NCBI RefSeq assembly: GCF_009724245.1
Contig: NZ_WNNK01000011.1
Coordinates: 62,001 to 126,000, forward strand
Length of the DNA stretch: 64,000 nucleotides
Direction: 5' to 3'
Source of the DNA: Pseudomonas spelaei
GTDB lineage: Bacteria; Pseudomonadota; Gammaproteobacteria; Pseudomonadales; Pseudomonadaceae
Under the pieces are notes generated by a model. The model searched no databases and was not told the origin of the DNA. It saw only the letters and a list, made by a program, of their open reading frames with translations. Each line of letters begins with the position of its first letter. Positions within the stretch are counted from its first letter, which is position 1. Shown one piece after another: positions 29,718-37,267 of this stretch. The translations under genes and the position numbers were made by a program.

Positions 29718-30941
29718 ATGTCGCCCTTTTCAGCCCTGCCATTGCCCAACGGCCAGACCATCGGTAACCGCATCGCCAAGGCGGCGATGGAAGAGAATAT
29801 GGCCGATCTGCACCAGGCGCCCTCTGAAGCGCTCATGCGCCTGTACCAGTCCTGGGCCGACGGCGAGCCAGGGCTGTTGCTGACCGGCAATGTGATGATC
29901 GACCGCCGCGCCATGACCGGCCCTGGTGGGGTTGCGCTGGAAAACGAGGAACACCTGGACAAGTTTCGCCAGTGGGCCACCATTGGACGCGCCAAAGGTG
30001 CGCACTTCTGGATCCAGCTCAACCATCCAGGCCGCCAGACCCAGGCCAACCTCGGCCAACAGGCCTGGGCGCCTTCAGCGGTAGCCCTGGACCTCGGTGG
30101 TTTTTCAAAGATGTTTGCCCAACCCAAAGCCATGGGCGAGGAAGAGATTGAGGAAGTGATCGCACGTTTTGCCACCAGCGCACGCCTGGCTGAAAAAGCG
30201 GGTTTCACCGGCGTACAGATTCATGCGGCGCACGGCTATTTGCTCAGTCAATTTCTCTCCCCTTTGAGCAACAAGCGCACGGATCGCTGGGGCGGCTCCC
30301 TGGAAAACCGCGCGCGTCTGTTGCTGGAGGTGGTGAAGGCCGTACGGGCGGCTGTCAGCCCTGATTTTTGCGTGGCGGTTAAACTCAACTCAGCAGATTT
30401 CCAACGCGGTGGTTTTGATGCCAACGACGCCCGCGGTGTGGTCGAACGGCTCAATGCATTACCCCTTGATTTGTTGGAACTGTCCGGCGGCAGTTACGAA
30501 GCACCGGCCATGCAAGGTGAAGCACGAGACGGTCGAACCCTGGCCCGCGAAGCGTATTTCCTCGAAATGGCCAGCGAACTCGCACGCCTGGCGCATATGC
30601 CGGTGATGGTGACCGGGGGCATCCGCCGCTTGCCGGTGGTCCAGCAGGTGTTGGACAGCGGCATCGCCATGGCCGGGATCGCCACGGCCCTGACCCTGGA
30701 GCCACAGTTAATCAAGCAATGGCGCGAAGGCTGTGACCTCAACCCGCAAATACCGCCTATTCGCTGGAAACGCAAACCACTGGCCGCCCTGGCGACCATG
30801 GCGGTGGTGCACCATCAGTTGCGTCGACTGAGTCAGGGGCGTCGGCCGAAACCAGGTATCGCGCCGCTGCTCGCGCTGATCAAGGATCAACTGTTCATCG
30901 CTAAACGCACCCGTCAGTACCGCGCGGCGATGAACAATTAG
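29718..30941 (+). CDS. NADH:flavin oxidoreductase, Old Yellow Enzyme family
   Basis: A 407-residue FMN enzyme with the TIM-barrel of the Old Yellow Enzyme/2,4-dienoyl-CoA reductase family but lacking the extra C-terminal domains of the latter. The active-site block HAAHGYLLSQFLSP followed by NKRTDRWGGSLENR is present, and VMVTGGIR forms part of the phosphate site. Likely reduces activated alkenes such as enones or quinones with NAD(P)H. It is controlled by the divergent MerR gene. The exact substrate cannot be told. Confidence 0.9.
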   Translation: MSPFSALPLPNGQTIGNRIAKAAMEENMADLHQAPSEALMRLYQSWADGEPGLLLTGNVMIDRRAMTGPGGVALENEEHLDKFRQWATIGRAKGAHFWIQLNHPGRQTQANLGQQAWAPSAVALDLGGFSKMFAQPKAMGEEEIEEVIARFATSARLAEKAGFTGVQIHAAHGYLLSQFLSPLSNKRTDRWGGSLENRARLLLEVVKAVRAAVSPDFCVAVKLNSADFQRGGFDANDARGVVERLNALPLDLLELSGGSYEAPAMQGEARDGRTLAREAYFLEMASELARLAHMPVMVTGGIRRLPVVQQVLDSGIAMAGIATALTLEPQLIKQWREGCDLNPQIPPIRWKRKPLAALATMAVVHHQLRRLSQGRRPKPGIAPLLALIKDQLFIAKRTRQYRAAMNN

Positions 30942-31026
30942 TCATGTTAGTGGGTGAGTATTCAGCGTTCTGAGGTTGTCCTCTATTGATCTGCGGTTTT
31001 TAACCTCACTGACGATGGAGTTCCTC

Positions 31027-32751
31027 ATGGCGAAAATCACCCTGGCCCAACAGCTGGCGACCACCCTTGAGCAGGCAGGCATCAAGCGCGTCTGGGGCCT
31101 GACCGGCGACAGCCTCAACGGCCTGACCGATGCCCTGCGCACCATGGACAGCATCGAGTGGATGCATGTGCGCCATGAGGAAGTCGCCGCCTTCGCCGCT
31201 GGCGCCGAAGCGGCTGCAACGGGCGAACTGACGGTATGCGCCGGCAGTTGCGGGCCGGGCAATCTGCACTTGATCAACGGGCTTTTTGATTGCCATCGCA
31301 ACCACGTACCCGTACTGGCCATCGCCGCGCAGATTCCCTCGTCGGAAATCGGCCTGAACTACTTCCAGGAAACCCACCCTCAGGAGCTGTTCAAGGAGTG
31401 CAGTCACTTTGTCGAACTGGTGACCAACCCGGCGCAAATGCCTCACGTGCTGCATCGCGCCATGCGCTCGGCCATCCTCAATCGCGGCGTGGCGGTAGTG
31501 GTCATTCCGGGGGATGTATCGCTGCTGGAAGTGGACGACAAATTCAAGCCATGGCCCGCGCTGATGGCGCCACGCACCCTGCCGGCAGAGCAGGACCTGC
31601 AGCGTCTGAGCGCGCTCCTCAATCAAAGCAAATCCGTGACCCTGCTGTGCGGCAGCGGTTGCGCCGGCGCCCACGATGAGGTGGTTGCGCTGGCCGACGC
31701 CTTGGGTGCGCCGGTGGTGCATGCGCTGCGAGGCAAAGAGCATGTGGAGTGGGACAACCCCTTTGATGTCGGCATGACTGGCCTGATCGGCTTCAGCTCG
31801 GGCTATCACGCGATGCTCAACTGCGACACGCTGATCATGCTCGGCACCGACTTCCCCTATCGCCAGTTCTACCCCACCGACGCAAAGATCATCCAGGTTG
31901 ACCGTAACCCACAGGCGCTGGGGCGTCGCGCCACCCTGGACCTGGGCATCGCCGCCGACGTCAGCGAAACCATTCAAGGCCTGCTGCCACGCCTGACCCG
32001 CAAGACCGATCGCAGCTTCCTTGCCACCTCCCTCAAGCATTACGAAAAAGCCCGCCAGGGCCTGGATGACCTGGCGCAGCCGTCTGCCGCCAACCGTCCG
32101 ATCCACCCACAGTACGTGACCCGCCTGCTCAGTGAACTGGCTGACGACGATGCGATCTTCACCGCCGACGTTGGCTCGCCCACAGTCTGGGCCGCGCGCT
32201 ACCTGAAAATGAATGGCAAGCGTCGGCTGATCGGCTCGTTCAACCATGGTTCCATGGCTAACGCCATGCCTCAGGCTATCGGCGCCCAGGCAGCATTCCC
32301 CGGTCGACAGGTCATTTCGCTGTCGGGCGACGGCGGTTTCAGTATGTTGATGGGCGACTTCATTTCCCTGGTGCAGTTGAAATTGCCGGTGAAAGTAGTG
32401 GTGTACGACAACGCCTCACTGGGGTTCGTCGCCATGGAAATGAAGGCGGCCGGCTATCTGGACACCGGCACCGAGCTGAAGAACCCGGACTTCGCCGCCA
32501 TGGCCAATGCGATGGGTATCCTCGGTATTCGTGTGGAACAGTCCGAGGACCTGGAGCCTGCCTTGCGCCGCGCCCTGGCCCATGACGGTCCGGTGTTGGT
32601 CGATGTGGTCACCGCCACCCAGGAATTGGCCATGCCGCCCAGCATCAAGCTGGAACAAGCCAAAGGCTTCAGCCTGTACATGCTCAAGGCGGTGATGAGC
32701 GGCCGTGGTGATGAGGTGATCGAGTTGGCGCGGACCAACTGGTTTCGCTGA
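31027..32751 (+). CDS. poxB: Pyruvate dehydrogenase (quinone), PoxB-type
   Basis: A 574-residue thiamine diphosphate enzyme, near the length of E. coli PoxB (572), which oxidises pyruvate to acetate and CO2 with electrons to ubiquinone. The N-terminal domain has [15 protein letters not shown] and the catalytic Glu in [14 protein letters not shown]. The C-terminal domain has the diphosphate-binding motif [11 protein letters not shown] to YDNASLGFV. The last 23 residues resemble the lipid-binding tail region. ATG at 31027 has GGAG eight bases upstream. It is followed after nine bases by the convergent LysR gene. Confidence 0.9.
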   Translation: MAKITLAQQLATTLEQAGIKRVWGLTGDSLNGLTDALRTMDSIEWMHVRHEEVAAFAAGAEAAATGELTVCAGSCGPGNLHLINGLFDCHRNHVPVLAIAAQIPSSEIGLNYFQETHPQELFKECSHFVELVTNPAQMPHVLHRAMRSAILNRGVAVVVIPGDVSLLEVDDKFKPWPALMAPRTLPAEQDLQRLSALLNQSKSVTLLCGSGCAGAHDEVVALADALGAPVVHALRGKEHVEWDNPFDVGMTGLIGFSSGYHAMLNCDTLIMLGTDFPYRQFYPTDAKIIQVDRNPQALGRRATLDLGIAADVSETIQGLLPRLTRKTDRSFLATSLKHYEKARQGLDDLAQPSAANRPIHPQYVTRLLSELADDDAIFTADVGSPTVWAARYLKMNGKRRLIGSFNHGSMANAMPQAIGAQAAFPGRQVISLSGDGGFSMLMGDFISLVQLKLPVKVVVYDNASLGFVAMEMKAAGYLDTGTELKNPDFAAMANAMGILGIRVEQSEDLEPALRRALAHDGPVLVDVVTATQELAMPPSIKLEQAKGFSLYMLKAVMSGRGDEVIELARTNWFR

Positions 32752-32760
32752 TCCATCTCG

Positions 32761-33615
32761 TCAGTAATGGCGAGAGGCGCCGTAACGAACGATCACCTGG
32801 GTCACCGCTGCGACGATGACCGGGTCAGCATCCGGCGCACTGAACAGGCGGAACTCGGCATCGGGCAGCGCTGGCAAACCCTGCTCGGCACCGAGTTCCA
32901 CCAACCCGTGAGACACCTGGCTACGCGTCATGGGCGCAACGGCAAATCCGGCGAGGGCCGCCGCGTGCAATCCTGCATAACTGGTACAGAGCATCGCCGT
33001 ACGTTGCGTAATACCTGCCTGTGCAAGGCGGCTCAGCGCAGCTTCCCGATAAGGACAAGGCTCTGGAAACAAGGCCAGGGGCAAAGGTGTCGGCAATGTA
33101 CCGACCCCTTGTGCCGACCACGCCCACACCAGCGGCTCCTGCCAGAGCGCCAGGCCAGGCTCGCTGGACTCGCACAACGAACCGACCACAACGTCCAGTT
33201 CGCCCTGCCTCATCAAGGCCAGCAGCGAACCGGGAATGCTCACCTGTACCTTGATCTGCAGGCCGGGATAGTCGGCGGCAAACACCTGCAAATCACGCAA
33301 CAAGCGCGCATCGGCGAACTCTTCAGATACACCGATGCGCAGGTCACCGTGAAACGCCGAGCGGGTCAGTTCGGCCCAGGCATCACGGTTCAGCGCCAGA
33401 ATCCCCCGGGCATACGCCATCAAGCGTTCACCATCGGCAGTCAATTGCTGCGAGCGGGTGGTGCGGGCCAATAACGGTTTGCCAACCTGCTCCTCCAGGC
33501 GTCGCAAATGCCCACTGACGGCCGATTGGGTCAGGTGCAGGCGGGTTGCGGCGCGGCTGAATCCGCCCTCATCAACCACCGCAACAAAGGTTTTAAGTAA
33601 CTGCACATCGAACAT
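32761..33615 (-). CDS. LysR family regulator, divergent from azoR
   Basis: A 284-residue LysR-type regulator. The N-terminal helix-turn-helix is MFDVQLLKTFVAVVDEGGFSRAA to SGHLRRLEEQVGKPLL, followed by a periplasmic-binding-protein-like effector domain (LRIGVSEEFADARLL, ELDVVVGSL). I chose ATG at 33613-33615 because it begins the HTH exactly where family members do; a TTG at 33631-33633 would add six residues. It faces azoR across 101 bases that contain a phased direct repeat, so it probably controls azoR and itself. Confidence 0.88.
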   Translation of the reverse strand: MFDVQLLKTFVAVVDEGGFSRAATRLHLTQSAVSGHLRRLEEQVGKPLLARTTRSQQLTADGERLMAYARGILALNRDAWAELTRSAFHGDLRIGVSEEFADARLLRDLQVFAADYPGLQIKVQVSIPGSLLALMRQGELDVVVGSLCESSEPGLALWQEPLVWAWSAQGVGTLPTPLPLALFPEPCPYREAALSRLAQAGITQRTAMLCTSYAGLHAAALAGFAVAPMTRSQVSHGLVELGAEQGLPALPDAEFRLFSAPDADPVIVAAVTQVIVRYGASRHY

Positions 33616-33638
33616 AGATAGATTCGTGATCAATAGGT

Positions 33639-33658
33639 GATTTATATACGATTTATAT
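33639..33658. promoter_or_regulatory. Phased direct repeat, candidate LysR operator
   Basis: GATTTATAT occurs twice, at 33639-33647 and 33650-33658, an 11-base period that places both copies on one DNA face. It lies in the AT-rich gap between the divergent lysR and azoR genes, about 24 bases before the lysR start and 59 before azoR. Likely a regulator-binding site or overlapping promoters; untested. Confidence 0.5.
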
Positions 33659-33716
33659 TCCGCATGGCTCTATGTTGCAATGACGCGGTCACCTCCTCCC
33701 CTCATTGAGGCACACC

Positions 33717-34355
33717 ATGACCCTTCTGCTGCACATCGAATGTTCCCCGCGCAAACAGCGTTCCGCCTCCCTGGAAGTGGCCCGCCACTTTATCGACCGC
33801 TATCAGCAGAACGTCCCCGACACCGAAGTGGTTACTCTGGATCTATGGAGCCTGGACCTGCCGGAATTTGACGGACCAGTGATGGACGCCAAGTACGCGG
33901 GCCTGAACGGAACGGCCTTGACCGAAGAACAGGAAGTTGCCTGGCGGGCAGTGAAATCCCTTGCGGCCTACCTCCATGAGGCGGACGTGCTGGTGTTTTC
34001 CATACCGCTCTGGAATTTCGCCGTGCCCTACAAGCTCAAGCACTTTATCGACGTGGTGTCGCAGAAAGACGTGCTGTTCGACTTCAGTCCGGAACACGGC
34101 CTGCAAGGGCTGCTTCACGGCAAGAGCGCAGTCACTGTGTATGCGCGTGGCATGGACTTTTCTGATCGAGCGGCGGCGGCCGAGCACCCCATGGACTTCC
34201 AGAAGCCCTACATGGAAGCCTGGCTCAAGTTCATCGGCATCACCGATGTGCACGCCTTGTATGTGGAAAAAACCATTCTGGGGCCTGACGTGGATCTGGC
34301 GTCGCGGCGCACATCCAATGAGCAGGCGTTGCAACTGGCAGACCGTTTGACCTGA
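33717..34355 (+). CDS. azoR: FMN-dependent NADH-azoreductase (AzoR family)
   Basis: A 212-residue flavodoxin-fold quinone/azo reductase of the AzoR family. The FMN-binding start is LLHIECSPRKQRSASLEVARHF and the middle motif is IPLWNFAVPYKLKHFIDVVSQ. It likely reduces quinones with NADH in two-electron steps, protecting against redox cycling. ATG at 33717-33719 fits the family start; there is an in-frame upstream option four codons earlier. It is divergent from a LysR gene and convergent with another flavin reductase across a terminator. Pseudomonads often hold several azoR paralogues, so a numbered name is not assigned. Confidence 0.87.
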   Translation: MTLLLHIECSPRKQRSASLEVARHFIDRYQQNVPDTEVVTLDLWSLDLPEFDGPVMDAKYAGLNGTALTEEQEVAWRAVKSLAAYLHEADVLVFSIPLWNFAVPYKLKHFIDVVSQKDVLFDFSPEHGLQGLLHGKSAVTVYARGMDFSDRAAAAEHPMDFQKPYMEAWLKFIGITDVHALYVEKTILGPDVDLASRRTSNEQALQLADRLT

Positions 34356-34365
34356 CCGCCCCCAA

Positions 34366-34392
34366 AACACCCAGCCGACACGGCTGGGTGTT
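34366..34392. terminator. Hairpin between azoR and FMN reductase genes
   Basis: ACACCCAGCC and GGCTGGGTGT form a perfect 10-base stem with a five-base loop, preceded by AAAA. It lies between the stops of two convergent genes. The T-run is short, so efficiency on the plus strand is uncertain. Confidence 0.7.
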
Positions 34393-34403
34393 GCAGGTCA
34401 ATA

Positions 34404-34961
34404 TCAGCCCTTCAGTTTCTCTACCCATTTGCCGTAGGCATCGATAAATGCCTGCAAAAACGGTTTGGTCTTTTCCGTCACCTTGCCCGACTCATCAAAC
34501 GCACTGCCGGCCCCACCCAGATAGGCTTCCGGCTGCTGCATGCACGGCACATCGAGGAACACCAGGGACTGGCGCAAATGGTGATTGGCACCAAAGCCAC
34601 CGATGGCCCCCGGCGACACACTGATCACCGCCCCCGGCTTGCCGCTCCAGACACTTTGACCATAGGGACGGGAGCCGACGTCAATGGCATTCTTCAACGC
34701 GGCGGGCACGGAGCGGTTGTATTCCGGGGTCACGAACAACACCGCGTCGGATGAGCTCACGTGTTGGCGGAAAGTACTGTAGGCTGCCGGCAGTCCAGCA
34801 CCTTCAATGTCTTCGTTGTAGAGCGGCAAATCGCCGATTTCGACAATGTTCAATTTAAGGTTGGCGGGCGCCAGCTCGGCCAATGCCAGGGCAACCTTGC
34901 GGTTGATCGACTCTTTTCTCAAGCTGCCAACCAGTACGGCAATCGTGTAGACCTTGCTCAT
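34404..34961 (-). CDS. NADPH-dependent FMN reductase, ChrR-like
   Basis: A 185-residue flavodoxin-like NAD(P)H:FMN/quinone reductase. Features: VLVGSLRKESINRKVA phosphate loop, LFVTPEYNRSVPAALKNAIDVGSRP (the TPEYN signature of the family) and SVSPGAIGGFGANHHLRQ. Members of this group (for example ChrR) reduce quinones and chromate. ATG at 34959-34961 follows AGGAAACC. It is a single gene facing 227 bases of non-coding DNA. Confidence 0.88.
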   Translation of the reverse strand: MSKVYTIAVLVGSLRKESINRKVALALAELAPANLKLNIVEIGDLPLYNEDIEGAGLPAAYSTFRQHVSSSDAVLFVTPEYNRSVPAALKNAIDVGSRPYGQSVWSGKPGAVISVSPGAIGGFGANHHLRQSLVFLDVPCMQQPEAYLGGAGSAFDESGKVTEKTKPFLQAFIDAYGKWVEKLKG

Positions 34962-35188
34962 TGAGGTTTCCTGACGTCTGACTAAAGGAACGTGTAGTTA
35001 TAGAGTTTTCGCGACCCGATCACCAACAGGTTTTTACAACGCCCATGGCGTTCAAGATGCACCGCGTCTTGTAAGTAACATCTGAAAAAGTCAACGAATA
35101 GTATTTTTTTTCCATAGGTAAACTACCCCGCTCCAAGACGGTCTACAGAACCGCAAATCGAGTGTTTATCTCCAGAGGTTCTAAACAG

Positions 35189-35425
35189 ATGGCAGCAGTA
35201 CTTGTCGGACAGTTCCATGCCAGAGACGCGGAAGGCCGCGTTTATTCCGTGCATGAGTTCCAGGAATCCAACCCGGTGCAGGGCGACCTGGTGGGCTCGG
35301 CGCCCACCATTACCTACAAGCTGGCCATTGGCGATCGTGTAGAAAAACTGGATGGCGACGAGTTCCGGTTGATTCAGTCGGGCACCATCATCACCCGCGA
35401 ATCGCAAACCACCCACGCTTCATAA
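35189..35425 (+). CDS. Conserved-looking 78-residue protein of unknown function
   Basis: A 78-residue, probably beta-rich soluble protein (MAAVLVGQFHARDAEGRVYSV ... YKLAIGDRVEKLDGDEFRLIQSGTIITR). I do not recognise a named family. ATG at 35189 is preceded by AGAGG twelve bases upstream, a somewhat long spacing; an in-frame GTG lies nine codons earlier. Codon use matches the surrounding genes (strong GC at third positions), supporting it as real. It stands alone between two non-coding gaps. Confidence 0.65.
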   Translation: MAAVLVGQFHARDAEGRVYSVHEFQESNPVQGDLVGSAPTITYKLAIGDRVEKLDGDEFRLIQSGTIITRESQTTHAS

Positions 35426-35778
35426 GCCCTCATTCTCCAAAGGCGATATCCACGTTATCGCCTACACCACCCAACGTCCGATCCTTGCCAAACGAAAACA
35501 GGTCAAATGCGGTTTTGGCCTGGGTCGCCGGGTAGTGATATTGACAGGAAACGCCCCCAGCGCGTCATTCCCCGGCGGTTCGTCCTGCTGCCTGCTGGTT
35601 GGGTTTTACCAGGCATCTGTCGTGCCCTCCCCTCGGGTCAGTTGGTTAACAGGCTCTGCGTCTTGAACGCATAGGTCTAGGCATAACCCTAGCCAATCGC
35701 GTCTGGCCCAACCATGGATTTGCCCAAGCTTCGGATTCAACCATTGAATACAGACCTTGCTGAACATAGACTCCAGCC
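35426..35778. other. Non-coding gap before lysR, no gene seen
   Basis: 353 bases with lower GC than the neighbours. I find no open frame with coding character, no tRNA cloverleaf and no REP arm. GGTTGGGT near 35597 and GCCCAACC near 35709 could pair over about 110 bases, but nothing between supports a known RNA family. It presumably holds the promoter of the LysR gene. Confidence 0.5.
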
Positions 35779-36672
35779 ATGCGTTTACGTCATATCGAAG
35801 TGATTCAGGCCATCTTGCAGACCGGACATCTCGGCACCGCCGCCGAATGGCTGCAACTGCCCGTGGCCGATGTGGATACCATCCTCAAAGATGCCGAACA
35901 GCAACTGGGCTTCATGCTGTTCGCCAGCGTCAGGGGACGGCTGCAGGCAACCCGCGAGACCCTCGAGTTACAGGGTGGAATTGCCCGTCTCTACGAAACC
36001 CTCGACCCCCTGCAGCGCCTGGCCAGCAGCCTGAAACACCATCACGCCCCACCACTGCGTGCGCTGTGTACACCACCGCTGGCTAATCAACTGTTACCGC
36101 AAAGTATTGCAGTATTGCGTCGACGCTTTCAGGACACACCGTGCACGCTGTCGAGCCACCCCACCCGCGATATCGTCAAGAGCCTGCTGTTGCATGAGGC
36201 TGATATCGGCCTGAGCCTGCACGATCCCGAACACCCGCAAATTCAAGGCATCGCCCTGGGCCAAGGCAAGCTGCAACTGCTGGCGCCCCACGGCTGGCTC
36301 AAGCCTCGGCAGAAGTACATCACGCTGCAGGAGTTGGCCGGGCAATCGATGATTGGCCTGGAGGGCCAGGACCCGCTGAGCAGCCTGCTGGACAGCAAGT
36401 TGCAGGCCCTGCGCCCACTGCCAGTGGTTCAGACGCGGGTACAGACCTACCAGATGATGCGCAGCCTGGTGGAAGCCGGGGAAGGCCTGGCAATTGTTGA
36501 CCCGTTCACGGCGACGGGCGCGCGCGAGGCCGGGTTGGATGCGTGCCCCTTGTCACCCCCCATCATCGTGACGTTGTATGCGTTAACGCTGAAGGACAGT
36601 ACAACGTCTCCGGCCTTGAAGGCCTTGCTGGAGATTGTCACGGAAAAGACCGAAAGCCTGCTGTCCCTCTGA
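35779..36672 (+). CDS. LysR family regulator with atypical HTH
   Basis: A 297-residue LysR-type protein. The N-terminus MRLRHIEVIQAILQTGHLGTAAEWLQ aligns with LysR helix-turn-helix domains, but the recognition-helix area is LPVADVDTILKDAEQQLGFMLF in place of the usual SQPAVSxxIxxLE pattern. The effector domain is normal (LRALCTPPLANQLLP, EADIGLSLHDPEH, SLVEAGEGLAIVDPF). It runs toward the GNAT/ldcA unit, with stops six bases apart. Target unknown; the neighbouring lysine decarboxylase is one possibility but the genes are convergent. Confidence 0.82.
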   Translation: MRLRHIEVIQAILQTGHLGTAAEWLQLPVADVDTILKDAEQQLGFMLFASVRGRLQATRETLELQGGIARLYETLDPLQRLASSLKHHHAPPLRALCTPPLANQLLPQSIAVLRRRFQDTPCTLSSHPTRDIVKSLLLHEADIGLSLHDPEHPQIQGIALGQGKLQLLAPHGWLKPRQKYITLQELAGQSMIGLEGQDPLSSLLDSKLQALRPLPVVQTRVQTYQMMRSLVEAGEGLAIVDPFTATGAREAGLDACPLSPPIIVTLYALTLKDSTTSPALKALLEIVTEKTESLLSL

Positions 36673-36677
36673 TTGGA

Positions 36678-37259
36678 TCAGACCGCTTCCAGCTCAGTCT
36701 TGAACAATCGATACCAGAAAATCGCCACTTCCCTGGTCTGTGGATCGATGCCGCGATAGCGCAAGTGATCGATCCCACCCATCACATACCCGCAACGCTC
36801 ATACAAGCGGCAGGCACCGAGGTTGTTGTTCTGGGTCTCCAGCATCATGCCCGGCAGGCTTTTCTTGCGACTCCAGAACTGCGCCACATCCAGCAACGCC
36901 TTGGCCACACCATGACGACGAGCCGGTAACACCACCGCCAGTTCATCCACATGGGCAAAGCCGTTCCAGTTGGTGCTGACCACAATATGCCCAACGGGCC
37001 GGTCATCCAGATAGGCCATGAACACCGCACTGTCGGCGGCATCCCGGTAGCTGGCAAACTCCTGCGGATCGATGCCGTAGCACTTGCGGTACGGCAAGAC
37101 CTGCTCCACCGCCCACTGCTCGACCGGTTTGCCGATCTGCGGCACACCGTAGGCGTTGACCTCAAAGCTGAAGTCATTACCCCACACGTAGGCTTCAAAC
37201 CCCTCATCGGCGACTCGCACGCTGAGCCCTGGATACTTCGGATTCATCACAGCTTGCAT
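36678..37259 (-). CDS. GNAT family N-acetyltransferase
   Basis: A 193-residue acetyltransferase. The GNAT core lies in the C-terminal half: VFMAYLDDRPVGHIVVS, VDELAVVLPARRHGVAKALL (acetyl-CoA pyrophosphate loop) and LETQNNNLGACRLYERCGYV. ATG at 37257-37259 follows AGGGA six bases upstream. It starts eight bases after the ldcA stop on the same strand, so the two are co-transcribed. A role in acetylating a product of lysine decarboxylation is possible but is only inference from position. Confidence 0.85.
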   Translation of the reverse strand: MQAVMNPKYPGLSVRVADEGFEAYVWGNDFSFEVNAYGVPQIGKPVEQWAVEQVLPYRKCYGIDPQEFASYRDAADSAVFMAYLDDRPVGHIVVSTNWNGFAHVDELAVVLPARRHGVAKALLDVAQFWSRKKSLPGMMLETQNNNLGACRLYERCGYVMGGIDHLRYRGIDPQTREVAIFWYRLFKTELEAV

Positions 37260-37267
37260 AGCTATCC

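Noticed and set aside
35426..35778. tRNA or known small RNA in the gap before the lysR gene
   Set aside because: No T-loop GTTCRANNC pattern, cloverleaf or terminator-like T-run could be found.
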